From NCBI RefSeq assembly GCF_903914075.1, contig NZ_CAIWNQ010000004.1:310001-374000 (forward strand): DNA of 64,000 bases, written 5' to 3'. A program made the translations under genes and the position numbers. The notes beneath the pieces are model-generated. The model was not told the origin of the DNA. It was given only the letters and a program-made list of their open reading frames with translations, and searched no databases. This DNA comes from Ruegeria sp. THAF57 (GTDB lineage Bacteria > Pseudomonadota > Alphaproteobacteria > Rhodobacterales > Rhodobacteraceae). Position 1 is the stretch's first letter. The number at the start of each line of letters is the position of its first letter. Below are positions 9,201 to 17,461 of the stretch, one piece after another.

Positions 9201-9992
9201 TTATCCTCCGTAAGCAAAAGGGAAAACGAGCAGAACAAGACCGCCCGCTATCAGAGCAAACCCCAGCGGCCGCGTCACAGCGTGCCCGATCTGAGGTAGT
9301 TTTTCGAAAACCATGAACAGTGTCGCCAAGCCCATCCACAACAGGCTCATCACGCCGCCGACAAACCCAAGCGCCATGAAGCCCCAACAGCATCCCACGC
9401 AAAACGCGCCCAGGCCCAGCCCCATGCGCACCCCGCCGGAAAACCCTGTTTTCCAATGGCCCAGGAAATAGGTCATCGGGGCGTGGCACACACCATGGCA
9501 AACTTCTTTTGCGCGGGTGAACTGGAACGCTCCGACGGCGATAAGGAGCCCGGCAGCGAGTATGTTGGACTTGGAGATCCCCAGCATATCAACCACACCG
9601 CCATACAGAAGAGCAAGCTGCACACCGGTGATGAGCGCGGCAAAGCCGACCCAAACGAGAAAATAGCCGCTAAGAACGCCAAGCCATCCCGCGCGCGTAC
9701 CGTCAGCGCTGCGGATCAGGTCATCATAACTGCGCAAGGTTGGAACCAGCGTGGGCAGCATCATGGCCGCCATCATAATCGCCCACATCCAGAAAAGGGG
9801 GCCGAACTCGGCCATGGGCATGTACATATCCATGCGCGGGTCCATGGCTGCCATCGCCTGACCCATCGGACCCGGGCGACCAATCCAGTCAAGGTCCATG
9901 TCACGGCTCATGGTGAACATCATCCACCACGCCCACAGGATCAAAGCATAGAAGCCCAGCCAAAAGCCGTTACGTAGAACTGCGCGACTCAC
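9201..9992 (-). CDS. DUF2182 integral membrane protein, predicted metal-binding
   Basis: The 263-residue protein has about six to seven hydrophobic segments. Possible metal ligands stand in two places: CHGVCHAPMTYFLGHW (about residues 163-178) and AFCVGCCWGFM (about 195-205); many Met residues occur in the first external region (MDPRMDMYMPM). The GTG start at 9992 was chosen because GGGAGG lies 5 bases upstream; a TTG 18 bases further upstream has a poor ribosome site. The family is described as a predicted metal-binding membrane protein without a proven role. It is the first gene of the minus operon that continues with DUF1326, dmdA and acuI, divergent from the GntR gene. Confidence 0.88.
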   Translation of the reverse strand: MSRAVLRNGFWLGFYALILWAWWMMFTMSRDMDLDWIGRPGPMGQAMAAMDPRMDMYMPMAEFGPLFWMWAIMMAAMMLPTLVPTLRSYDDLIRSADGTRAGWLGVLSGYFLVWVGFAALITGVQLALLYGGVVDMLGISKSNILAAGLLIAVGAFQFTRAKEVCHGVCHAPMTYFLGHWKTGFSGGVRMGLGLGAFCVGCCWGFMALGFVGGVMSLLWMGLATLFMVFEKLPQIGHAVTRPLGFALIAGGLVLLVFPFAYGG

Positions 9993-10013
9993 TTGTGCCT
10001 CCCGACTCAATCC

Positions 10014-10049
10014 TTGCTTTTCAAATGTCAGACTTTTAAATGTCAGACA
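10014..10049 (+). promoter_or_regulatory. Divergent control region: 11-bp direct repeat overlapping a gntR promoter candidate
   Basis: AAATGTCAGAC occurs twice in direct orientation (10023-10033 and 10038-10048), 15 bases apart. Each copy contains TGTCAGAC; the second is the odd palindrome TGTC-A-GACA. On the plus strand TTGCTT (10014-10019), 17 bases, TAAATG (10037-10042) forms a promoter candidate for the regulator gene, with the repeats over spacer and -10. A binding site of the divergently encoded regulator is the natural reading, but this is inferred. Confidence 0.55.
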
Positions 10050-10065
10050 AATAAAAATTAGAAAA

Positions 10066-10809
10066 ATGTCTAAGATTATGAAAATCGACCCTCAAAAACC
10101 TGTAGATCTGTCCGCGCAGATTGCTCAGGCTATCCGTGACGCGATCGTCTCAGGGCAGTTGATCGTTGATGAGCGGTTGCCGTCCGAAGCGGAACTTGCC
10201 GATCAATTTCAGGTTTCGCGCCCGACCGTCCGCGAAGCCCTTAAACGCCTTGCTGCACAGTCTCTGATCCGAACGCAGCGCGGCGCGACCGGTGGGGCCT
10301 TTGTCAATCGTCTAAGCTTTGAAGACGCGTATTCGCAGCAAATCACGACATCGACCCTTTTGCTGTCTATGAACGCCGTAGATTTCGATACTGCTTGTGA
10401 GGCACGCTATGCGCTGGAACGCGCTTGCGCGCCTTTGTCGGCGCAGCGTCGAACAGCGGATCAATTGGCAACGATGCGAGCCGAAATTTTCCGACAAGAA
10501 CAACCCGGCCTTACGGATGAAGCATTCTGCGCCTCTGATGTGGCCTTCCATCGTGCGCTGGTCGACGGCGCAGGAAATCCGGTTCTGTCCTATCAATTGG
10601 CGGGCGCGGTTGAGGCGATGCAGCCTTTGATGAACATGATTACCTTCACGGCAAGATCACGCGAAGAGATCATCTCGCTGCACAGCCGGATCGTGGATGC
10701 TCTGCAAGAAAGAGAGCCCGACATTGTTGATGAAACGCTCGTAAAACTTGAAAACTATACCCGAAAGCTGGCGCAGGATGTCGCTGACCGGCGCAAAAAA
10801 GCTGTTTAA
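10066..10809 (+). CDS. GntR-family regulator, FadR/FCD subfamily
   Basis: The 247-residue protein has an N-terminal winged helix (about residues 15-80) with LPSEAELADQFQVSRPTVREALKRL, the GntR signature, followed by an all-helical FCD ligand domain with the metal-site positions D..FH and LHSRIVDAL. FCD regulators usually sense small carboxylic acids, often with a bound metal. It is divergent from the DUF2182-DUF1326-dmdA-acuI operon, and direct repeats lie between the two starts, so it is the likely local regulator; acrylate, DMSP or a related acid as ligand is inference. No clear ribosome site is visible before the ATG at 10066; an ATG at 10078 is an alternative. Confidence 0.9.
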   Translation: MSKIMKIDPQKPVDLSAQIAQAIRDAIVSGQLIVDERLPSEAELADQFQVSRPTVREALKRLAAQSLIRTQRGATGGAFVNRLSFEDAYSQQITTSTLLLSMNAVDFDTACEARYALERACAPLSAQRRTADQLATMRAEIFRQEQPGLTDEAFCASDVAFHRALVDGAGNPVLSYQLAGAVEAMQPLMNMITFTARSREEIISLHSRIVDALQEREPDIVDETLVKLENYTRKLAQDVADRRKKAV

Positions 10810-10819
10810 CGAGGGCATG

Positions 10820-11182
10820 ATGACCACAGGACTTAATGTAGTTGCCGCGATCCTGACAATCGGTTTCGGCTTGTTTGGATTCCTTGCCCCTGCCTTTACT
10901 GCTGCCTCGCTGGATTTGGCACCAACCGACAGCAATATGGGGCTGAGCGAAATGCGCGCCTCGGTCGGAGGGCTGTTTGTCGTGACCGGTGCAGTGGTTT
11001 TGCTGCTGAATAATCCAATGGGCTATGTGATGCTGGGTGTCGTCTATGCGGGTGCCGCACTGGGGCGGTTCGTATCGGTTGTGCTCGACAATCCACCACT
11101 GGTCAAGGCACTGACCTTCGGTGGAATCGAATTGGTGCTGGCGTTGTGGCTGATCCTCGCGAACTTCAACAAGGCCACCTAA
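10820..11182 (+). CDS. DUF4345-like small membrane protein
   Basis: The 120-residue protein has four hydrophobic segments (MTTGLNVVAAILTIGFGLFG at the start, then three more), a polar loop with SEMRASVGGLF, and the RFVSVVLD motif, matching small DUF4345 proteins. The start at 10820 was chosen from two adjacent ATG codons because GAGG is 5 bases upstream of the second. It lies 10 bases after the gntR stop and is probably cotranscribed with it. The family has no known function. The tie to the DMSP locus is only positional. Confidence 0.75.
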   Translation: MTTGLNVVAAILTIGFGLFGFLAPAFTAASLDLAPTDSNMGLSEMRASVGGLFVVTGAVVLLLNNPMGYVMLGVVYAGAALGRFVSVVLDNPPLVKALTFGGIELVLALWLILANFNKAT

Positions 11183-11223
11183 TTATTTAAAATTTATAAG
11201 AAAGACTGCAGGCGTTTCCCCGT

Positions 11224-11252
11224 TTGCATCCGGGCGTATGCTAACTTATATA
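11224..11252 (+). promoter_or_regulatory. Promoter of ssrA
   Basis: TTGCAT (11224-11229), 17 bases, TATATA (11247-11252). It predicts transcription from about 11259, just upstream of the acceptor piece of the tmRNA. Confidence 0.7.
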
Positions 11253-11258
11253 GGAAGA

Positions 11259-11563
11259 GTCCTTCGGGACTATGGACATAAACGCGCTCGTAATAAGCGG
11301 ATCGGACCCGGGGGCGGTACCCGGCGGCTCCACCAAAATCTCTCGTTTGGGGATCATGGGGCCGAAATAGGATCGACGAACGTCTAAAGGGGTTAGCTTT
11401 GTCTCGGCTGTCTGCCACCGTTACCGGCGAAAATAGTACAATTGCAAACGACAATCGTGCTCCGGTTGCAGTTGCTGCGTAAGCAGTAACAAGACCGAAA
11501 CTTAAGCCCTTGCGCCTAGCCGCGTAAGGCGGGGTTCGCAGGTACCTGGCAACAGAAACCTGC
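11259..11563 (+). ncRNA. ssrA: Two-piece (circularly permuted) tmRNA
   Basis: tmRNA rescues stalled ribosomes and tags their products for proteolysis. The gene is permuted: the acceptor piece comes first and ends CGGCTCC-ACCA (11325-11335); the coding piece begins GGGGCCG (11358-11364). These two strands pair over 7 bp with a G-U at the third position, the alanine identity element. Between them 22 bases would be removed. The tag frame at 11444-11482 reads ANDNRAPVAVAA-stop, typical of alphaproteobacteria. A stem GCAGGT/ACCTGC (11538-11563) followed by ATTTT closes the 3' side. The outer ends are estimated from the promoter and the last stem. Confidence 0.93.
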
Positions 11564-11660
11564 ATTTTCCCAAATTCACTCCGGAAGTCTTCTGTTCTTA
11601 TGTTCAGAGTTTATTCACTGATTGCAGCGATGCTCTGTTCATAATGACAGGAGAACCGAG

Positions 11661-12092
11661 ATGTCGCATGCAGAAGTGCTCAGAGAGTGGTATTCGGAGG
11701 TTTGGGAAAACGGCAATACCGACGCAATCGACCAATATTTTGCCCCGGAGACCATGGCCGAGGGGCTGATCCCGGAAATGCAGGTCGGCGCGGATGAATT
11801 TCGCGATCTGGTTATGGCATTTCGGCATATTCTCGGCGACATACAGGTCGACATTCCCAAGGTTATCGAAGATGGTGATTGGGTTTCGGCCATTCTGCAT
11901 GTCAGGACAACCCGGGCCGACAACGGTGCCCCGCTTCAGGCGACCGGAAGCATGATCGGGCGTATCAAAAACGGGCGCGTCGTTGAGGCATACAACCAGT
12001 TTGACTTTATTTCACTGTTCGAGCAGCTCGGCCAATTTCCACAAGATACCCTGCCCGTCTGCATGACAGGACAAAGGCTGGATTGGGCCTGA
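11661..12092 (+). CDS. SnoaL-like / ester cyclase family protein
   Basis: The 143-residue protein has the NTF2-like alpha+beta pattern of SnoaL relatives: VLREWYSEVWENGNTDAIDQYFAP, EFRDLVMAFRHILGDIQVDIPKVIEDGDWV, and a GSMIGRIKNGRVVEAYNQFD strand region. Such proteins are often small hydrolases, cyclases or isomerases, but this subgroup has no defined substrate. The start at 11661 has GGAGAACCGAG upstream. It stands alone between ssrA and the ChrB/ChrA pair. No catalytic role can be proved from sequence. Confidence 0.8.
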   Translation: MSHAEVLREWYSEVWENGNTDAIDQYFAPETMAEGLIPEMQVGADEFRDLVMAFRHILGDIQVDIPKVIEDGDWVSAILHVRTTRADNGAPLQATGSMIGRIKNGRVVEAYNQFDFISLFEQLGQFPQDTLPVCMTGQRLDWA

Positions 12093-12222
12093 GAGTCCCG
12101 GCAAGAAATCTTGACCCCCCTGTCCCATGCGCTGTAGCAAGGGGCATGGGGTAAGATTGCGAACGCCCCGTGAGGCGCAAGCCCAAGTTTCGCATGTATC
12201 CGACCAACACAGGAAACATGCT

Positions 12223-13038
12223 ATGCCCGCGCCCAATTCGATAACCTCCAAGCAACTGTTGCGATTGATCGGAACACCTCAAGCCCCGGTGTTGGTCGAC
12301 ATTTGTGTCGATGAAGATTTTCAGACGGACCCTTTCCTGATACCGGGATCGTTCCGCCGTTCTGCCCGTGATTTTGACAGCGTGAAAGAGGCCGTTGACG
12401 ACAGCCCTGCTGTGATTATCTGCCAAAAGGGCAAAAAACTCAGCCAAGGTGTTGTTTCCTGGTTGCGAAGTGAGGGGGTAGATGCCGAGTATCTGGACGG
12501 CGGGATGCATGCGTGGCGGGAAACACCAGATGCGCCGCGGATCCCCGCATCAACTCTCACTGGATTGGGGGGTGAGAATACTCTTTGGGTCACGCGACAT
12601 CGGCCAAAGATTGATCGTATAGCCTGCCCCTGGTTGATCCGACGGTTTGTGGACCCCAAAGCGCGGTTTCTGTTTGTGGCCCCGAATGAGGTTCAGAGTG
12701 TTGCAGACGTTTTCGAAGCCACCCCCTTTGACGTGGAAAACGTGTTCTGGAGCCACCGTAACGACCAGTGCACCTTTGATACGATGCTGGATGAATTCGG
12801 CCTGCACACTCCAGCATTGGAACGGATGGCAACTGTTATTCGCGCGGCGGATACGAACCGTCATGACCTATCCCCCGAAGCCGCAGGATTGCTGGCGATC
12901 TCTGTCGGCCTGTCCCGGCAATACCGCGATGACCATCAGAACCTCTCGGCCGGACTGCAGCTTTATGATGCGATGTATCGCTGGGCACGCGATGGTTTCG
13001 AAGAGCGTCACGACTGGCCAACGGACAAGAAATCATGA
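12223..13038 (+). CDS. Rhodanese-ChrB fusion protein (chromate resistance)
   Basis: The 271-residue protein joins a rhodanese-like domain (about residues 10-105, with the loop Cys in ICQKGKKLS and LDGGMHAWRE) to a ChrB C-terminal domain (about 125-265: TRHRPKIDRIACPWLIRRFVDP, FDTMLDEFGL, IRAADTN). ChrB proteins act in chromate resistance, some as sensors. The start at 12223 has AGGAAA upstream; a longer frame begins 96 bases earlier without a ribosome site. Its stop overlaps the chrA start (ATGA), so the two are coupled. Many such pairs are named for chromate although their natural substrate may be another oxyanion such as sulfate. Confidence 0.88.
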   Translation: MPAPNSITSKQLLRLIGTPQAPVLVDICVDEDFQTDPFLIPGSFRRSARDFDSVKEAVDDSPAVIICQKGKKLSQGVVSWLRSEGVDAEYLDGGMHAWRETPDAPRIPASTLTGLGGENTLWVTRHRPKIDRIACPWLIRRFVDPKARFLFVAPNEVQSVADVFEATPFDVENVFWSHRNDQCTFDTMLDEFGLHTPALERMATVIRAADTNRHDLSPEAAGLLAISVGLSRQYRDDHQNLSAGLQLYDAMYRWARDGFEERHDWPTDKKS

Positions 13039-14288
13039 CGCCGACAATTACCGATTTGATCAGGGTTTTCGGGCGGATTGGGCTGTTGTCTTTCGGCGGG
13101 CCCGCGGCGCAGATTTCGTTGATGCATCAGGAATTGGTGGAAAAGCGCCCGTGGCTGGACGAGCAGACGTATCTTAGGGCGTTGTCCCTGTGCATGTTGC
13201 TGCCCGGGCCAGAAGCTATGCAGTTGGCCACATTCGCTGGATGGCGTCTTCGCGGGGTATCTGGCGGTCTGATCGCTGGTGGACTTTTCGTTCTGCCCGG
13301 GGCGTTTGTCATATCGGTTCTGGTTGGGCTCTACGCTGCGTTTGGCAATCTGCCTTTGGTTCAGGCCGGCTTTCTTGGCGTCAAGGCAACTGTAATCGTG
13401 ATCGTGCTGCAGGCTTTGCATAAACTGTCACGCAAGGCTTTGTCGGACACCGAACATCGCATTATCGCCGGGTTGGGATTTCTGGCAATTTTTGCGTTGA
13501 ACCTGCCTTTTCCGCTGATCATCCTGGCGGCCGCCGTTTGGGGATACGTGCGGGACAAAGGGACAGGTGCTTACGCGATCACCCCGCCGCCCGTTCCGGC
13601 GACGCATCCGGTTCGTACCTGCGTGATTTGGCTGGGCCTGTGGCTGACCCCTTTGTTCCTGCTGGGTTTAACAGGACAAAAACTGCTGAGTGATCTGGGT
13701 TGGTTCTTTGCCCGCCTTGCAGTTGTCACCTTTGGGGGCGCTTACGCAGTCCTTGCGTATATGACGCAGACAGTTGTGGACAAGTATCAGTGGATCAACA
13801 CAGACCAGATGATTGACGCCCTCGGGCTCGCCGAGACAACCCCGGGACCCCTTATTCTGGTTACACAGTTTGTCGCCATGCTGACGGGCCAGATCGAAGG
13901 CGGAGCGTCATTGGCGATCGCGGCAGGTGTAGTCGCGCTTTGGGCAACATTCGTACCGTGTTTCCTCTGGATATTTCTGGCCGCACCGTACCTGGAACAC
14001 TTGGCCGCGCGCCCACGACTATCCGCTGCCTTGCATGGGATAACGGCGGCCGTAGTGGGTGTGATTCTCAATCTGTCCGTTTGGTTTGGCCTTAATGTTC
14101 TGTTTGGCGAAATTTCGCAGAAACAACTGGGCATTGCCTCGGTTCCGTGGCCTGATCACTCCAGCCTGAATCCGTCGGCGGTAGTGCTGACAATGTTGGC
14201 TGGGGTGTTGATATTCAAACTAAAATTTGGCATGGGGCTGACGCTGGCGGTTATGGCTGCGGCTGGTATCGGGTTTCATTTTCTTTGA
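13035..14288 (+). CDS. chrA: Chromate transporter ChrA
   Basis: ChrA belongs to the CHR superfamily of inner membrane exporters of chromate. The 417-residue protein shows two homologous halves, each with the family signature near its start: GLLSFGGPAAQISLMH with LPGPEAMQLATFAGW, and VTFGGAYAVLAYM with ETTPGPLILVTQFVAM. About ten to twelve membrane helices are predicted. The ATG overlaps the stop of the rhodanese-ChrB gene by 4 bases. Long-chain CHR length is normal. Confidence 0.93.
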   Translation: MTPTITDLIRVFGRIGLLSFGGPAAQISLMHQELVEKRPWLDEQTYLRALSLCMLLPGPEAMQLATFAGWRLRGVSGGLIAGGLFVLPGAFVISVLVGLYAAFGNLPLVQAGFLGVKATVIVIVLQALHKLSRKALSDTEHRIIAGLGFLAIFALNLPFPLIILAAAVWGYVRDKGTGAYAITPPPVPATHPVRTCVIWLGLWLTPLFLLGLTGQKLLSDLGWFFARLAVVTFGGAYAVLAYMTQTVVDKYQWINTDQMIDALGLAETTPGPLILVTQFVAMLTGQIEGGASLAIAAGVVALWATFVPCFLWIFLAAPYLEHLAARPRLSAALHGITAAVVGVILNLSVWFGLNVLFGEISQKQLGIASVPWPDHSSLNPSAVVLTMLAGVLIFKLKFGMGLTLAVMAAAGIGFHFL

Positions 14289-14364
14289 ACAATCTGTGAA
14301 TACGCGGCCTTTCGTTTCCGTTGGAATCCCTTATGCTTGGGGTAATTACTTTTGAGGATGGCAC

Positions 14365-14823
14365 ATGTCGCAGGACATTGATTATGGCAACTTGATGCAC
14401 ACCGCCATGCGCGGCCTTATCAAGACTGTTTTGACAGAAGTTTCCGAGCGAGGCCTGCCCGGTTCACATCATTTCTTTATCACTTTTGACACCGGCCACG
14501 ATGGCGTCGAGCTGGCGGATTGGCTGCGCGAGCGTTACCCCGACGAAATGACTATCGTCATGCAGCATTGGTTCGAAAACCTCGAGGTGGGTGATAACGG
14601 ATTCGCAATTACGCTGAACTTCGGGGATGCGCCAGAACCCCTTTATATTCCCTACGCGTCGATCAAGACATTTGTGGACCCGTCAGTCGAATTTGGCCTT
14701 CGCTTTGAAAGTCCGGAAGATGACGAAGAAGTGCCGCACGTCGCCGAGGAAACGATCGAGGTAGAAGAACCTCAGGACCAACATGATGCGGATGTTGTGT
14801 CGTTGGACAGCTTTCGGAAGTAA
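14365..14823 (+). CDS. sspB: SspB, ClpXP adaptor (alphaproteobacterial type)
   Basis: SspB brings ssrA-tagged proteins to ClpXP. The 152-residue protein has the SspB fold region (LIKTVLTEVSERGLPGSHHFFITFDT, VMQHWFENLEV, FGDAPEPLYIPYASIKTFVDPSVEFGLRF), a long acidic linker (about residues 112-142), and a C-terminal VVSLDSFRK tail that probably docks ClpX. Start at 14365 has GAGGA upstream. It lies 2.8 kb from ssrA, which encodes its substrate tag. The family is well known; the tail role is by analogy with other SspB proteins. Confidence 0.92.
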   Translation: MSQDIDYGNLMHTAMRGLIKTVLTEVSERGLPGSHHFFITFDTGHDGVELADWLRERYPDEMTIVMQHWFENLEVGDNGFAITLNFGDAPEPLYIPYASIKTFVDPSVEFGLRFESPEDDEEVPHVAEETIEVEEPQDQHDADVVSLDSFRK

Positions 14824-14840
14824 CAACTCCCGGGCTTTTT

Positions 14841-15404
14841 CTACTGACGTTTTAGGAAGGTCTCCACCGACCGGGATTTGATCCCGTTTCGGAACCTCGA
14901 GAATGAAAGGTTTAGTCCGCCGTCGGCAAGTGTCCGATCAAACTGCTGAAGTTCGTATCCACCGTTTTCGTCAATAAACAACGAAAACACAGTCATAGTG
15001 TCCCCTTCGATCCGGCCCCAAACAAAGGGCTCGCCCTGCATCGGGTCCAATGGGACTTCGTGACCGAAGACATTCCGTCTCATTGCGGCAGAATAAACGT
15101 CCGACCGTTCGGATTCTTTGAAATCAATCGAAAAAGATTGCTCTTTCACACGGCCATCCGCTTTGTACGTCGTGGTTTTCCAACTGACATTGAAGCCGTC
15201 CTTGGTGGCTTGGATCGACACGCTCATATCACGCGGTGTTTCGCTGCCGTCCTGATCCACAACATTCGCCGATCCGACGTAATCGCCAACAAAATCTTCA
15301 ATGTCTGCGGCGCGGGCCTGAAGGCTGAATAAGAAAACGAAAAGAGCGATGCCCGTGAAAAAGGCGAAGAATCTCAGGGGGTGAAGCCGTGTTAGTTGGG
15401 CCAC
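14841..15404 (-). CDS. Secreted hypothetical protein
   Basis: The 187-residue protein has a basic N-terminus and a hydrophobic segment (FFAFFTGIALFVFLFSLQARA) that looks like a signal peptide with cleavage after ARA. The mature part is rich in beta-type strands (VGDYVGSANVV, MSVSIQATKDGFNVSWKTTTY, FVWGRIEGDTMTVFSLFID), a pattern like small periplasmic barrels. I do not recognise a family. The GTG start at 15404 was chosen because GGAGG lies 5 bases upstream; a TTG 12 bases earlier lacks a site. It is convergent with sspB and divergent from fumC. Confidence 0.75.
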   Translation of the reverse strand: MAQLTRLHPLRFFAFFTGIALFVFLFSLQARAADIEDFVGDYVGSANVVDQDGSETPRDMSVSIQATKDGFNVSWKTTTYKADGRVKEQSFSIDFKESERSDVYSAAMRRNVFGHEVPLDPMQGEPFVWGRIEGDTMTVFSLFIDENGGYELQQFDRTLADGGLNLSFSRFRNGIKSRSVETFLKRQ

Positions 15405-15611
15405 CTTAACCTCCAAATTTATGATCTGTTTATCTTAGCCTACCCGGTGACACAGACAATGGCGCGAATTGTCATTGGTTCAAGAAAAATCAAGCACGCG
15501 CTTATCTATACCTTTCCTTTCCCTAAGTTTAAGGTGCGCGAAACTGGCCGATTGCATGGTGGCTCTGCTGCAGGTAAACGGCATACGATTGTATACACGA
15601 CGGAGTGACCG

Positions 15612-17006
15612 ATGTCTCAGACCCGCACCGAATCCGACAGCTTTGGCCCGCTGGAAGTCCCTTCTGACAAGTATTGGGGCGCGCAAACTCAGCGTTCGAT
15701 CATGAACTTCCCGATTGGATGGGAAAAGCAACCCGTCGCCATCGTTCGCGCGCTTGGTGTGATCAAAAAAGCCTGTGCGATGGAAAACAAGGCGATCGGC
15801 AAGCTTGACGCCATGATCGCGGACGCTGTTATTCAGGCCGCTGGCGAAGTGATCGAGGGCAAGTTTGACGACAACTTTCCGCTTGTCGTATGGCAAACCG
15901 GGTCTGGTACGCAGTCCAACATGAACTCGAACGAGGTGATTGCGAACCGCGCGATCGAGATTTTGGGCGGCGTGATCGGCTCGAAGGATCCGGTTCATCC
16001 CAATGATCACTGCAATATGGGGCAATCGTCAAACGACACCTTCCCGACCGCGATGCACATCGCTACCGCCATGAGCGTGCGCGATGTTCTTCTGCCCGGA
16101 CTGGAAAAGCTGGCCTCGGGGCTCGAGCAGAAGTCCAAAGAATTCGGTGATATTATCAAGATCGGGCGTACGCATACACAGGATGCAACGCCTCTGACTC
16201 TGGGTCAGGAATTCAGTGGGTATGCGCATCAAATTCGTCAGGGTATCGAACGGGTAAAGGCCGCGATGCCCGGAATTTATGAATTGGCACAAGGCGGTAC
16301 GGCCGTCGGAACCGGCCTGAACACGCATGATGGCTGGAGCGAGGCCGTCGCTGCCAATATGGCCGAGATTACTGATCTGCCATTCGTCACTGCCCCCAAC
16401 AAATTTGAGGCTTTGGCGTCGCACGATGCGATGGTCTTTCTGTCTGGTGCTTTGGCGACCATTGCGGGAAGCTGCTACAAAATCGCGAATGACATCCGGT
16501 TGCTGGGCTCTGGTCCGCGCTCGGGTCTGGGTGAACTGATCTTGCCTGAGAACGAGCCTGGATCGTCTATCATGCCGGGCAAGGTAAACCCAACGCAGGC
16601 CGAAGCGATTACCCAAGTTGCCGCCCATGTTATGGGCAATGACGCCGCAATCAAATTCGCGGGCAGTCAGGGGCATTTTGAACTGAACGTCTACAATCCA
16701 ATGATGTCCTACAATCTGCTGCAATCCATTCAGTTGTTGGGCGACGCTGCCGACAGCTTTACCGAGCGCATGTTGATGGGCATCCAAGCCAACGAGCCTC
16801 GGATCGAAAAGTTGATGAAAGAATCTCTGATGCTGGTGACCGCTCTGGCCCCCACGATCGGGTATGACAACGCCACGACCGTCGCGAAAACGGCCCACAA
16901 AAATGGGACAACCCTCAAGGAAGAAGCGATCGCGCTTGGGTTTGTCGACGAAGAGACCTTTGACGCAGTGGTCCGTCCCGAGCACATGATCGGACCCAAA
17001 AGCTGA
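15612..17006 (+). CDS. fumC: Class II fumarate hydratase
   Basis: FumC interconverts fumarate and malate in the citric acid cycle without an iron-sulfur cluster. The 464-residue protein shows the superfamily motifs: [16 protein letters not shown], the region with [21 protein letters not shown], and the signature [16 protein letters not shown]. Length is normal. A CGGAGT ribosome site precedes the ATG at 15612. The stop overlaps the next start (TGATG), tying it to the small DUF4169 gene. Confidence 0.97.
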   Translation: MSQTRTESDSFGPLEVPSDKYWGAQTQRSIMNFPIGWEKQPVAIVRALGVIKKACAMENKAIGKLDAMIADAVIQAAGEVIEGKFDDNFPLVVWQTGSGTQSNMNSNEVIANRAIEILGGVIGSKDPVHPNDHCNMGQSSNDTFPTAMHIATAMSVRDVLLPGLEKLASGLEQKSKEFGDIIKIGRTHTQDATPLTLGQEFSGYAHQIRQGIERVKAAMPGIYELAQGGTAVGTGLNTHDGWSEAVAANMAEITDLPFVTAPNKFEALASHDAMVFLSGALATIAGSCYKIANDIRLLGSGPRSGLGELILPENEPGSSIMPGKVNPTQAEAITQVAAHVMGNDAAIKFAGSQGHFELNVYNPMMSYNLLQSIQLLGDAADSFTERMLMGIQANEPRIEKLMKESLMLVTALAPTIGYDNATTVAKTAHKNGTTLKEEAIALGFVDEETFDAVVRPEHMIGPKS

Positions 17007-17182
17007 TGGGAAAGCCGGTTAACCTCAACCGGTATCGTAAAGAAAAAGCGCGGGCTGAGAAAAAAGCCCGCGCGGATCAGAACTCTGTCGCATTCGGGCG
17101 AAGCAAGGCTGAAAAAGAAGTCTTGCAAAAACAACAGGAAAAGCAACGCTCGGACCTAGACAATCACGAGTTGGACAAATGA
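17006..17182 (+). CDS. DUF4169 family small basic protein (58 aa)
   Basis: The protein reads [20 protein letters not shown] and continues very charged, with FGRSKAEKEV in the middle; Lys, Arg, Glu and Gln make up most of it, so a single long helix is expected. This matches small DUF4169 proteins of Rhodobacterales. It starts on the last base of the fumC stop and ends overlapping the start of the ribbon-helix-helix gene by 4 bases, so fumC, this gene and the next are one translationally coupled unit. No function is known. Confidence 0.85.
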   Translation: MGKPVNLNRYRKEKARAEKKARADQNSVAFGRSKAEKEVLQKQQEKQRSDLDNHELDK

Positions 17183-17394
17183 GCGGGCGTCCAGTCAAAC
17201 GCTCACTGACGCTCAAGGGGCATCGGACATCCGTGTCGTTGGAGGATGAGTTTTGGCTGGCGTTTCGGGATATCGCCAAGTCAAAGAATACTCCAATCAA
17301 TGCATTAGCTGCAGAAATTGATGTGGAGCGGGACCCAGATGTGGGGCTTGCATCGGCCATCCGCGTTTTCATTCTGAATTGGTACCGGTCCTGA
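17179..17394 (+). CDS. Ribbon-helix-helix domain protein (71 aa)
   Basis: The 71-residue protein has a basic N-terminus (MSGRPVKRSLTLKGHRTSVSL) providing a possible DNA-contact strand, followed by two helices (EDEFWLAFRDIAKSKNTPINALAAEI and ASAIRVFILNWYR), the pattern of RHH proteins. It may be a small transcription regulator. It overlaps the DUF4169 gene by ATGA and is the last gene of the fumC unit; no toxin partner is visible, so an antitoxin role is not supported. Confidence 0.8.
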   Translation: MSGRPVKRSLTLKGHRTSVSLEDEFWLAFRDIAKSKNTPINALAAEIDVERDPDVGLASAIRVFILNWYRS

Positions 17395-17461
17395 CGGAAA
17401 GCGGTTGAGTTTTGCGTACAAACCTTATTAGTGTTACCTGAGAACAAAAAGGGTACACGCA

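Noticed and set aside
11194..11565. Minus-strand frame across ssrA
   Set aside because: It lies opposite the tmRNA, whose structure and tag frame account for the sequence.
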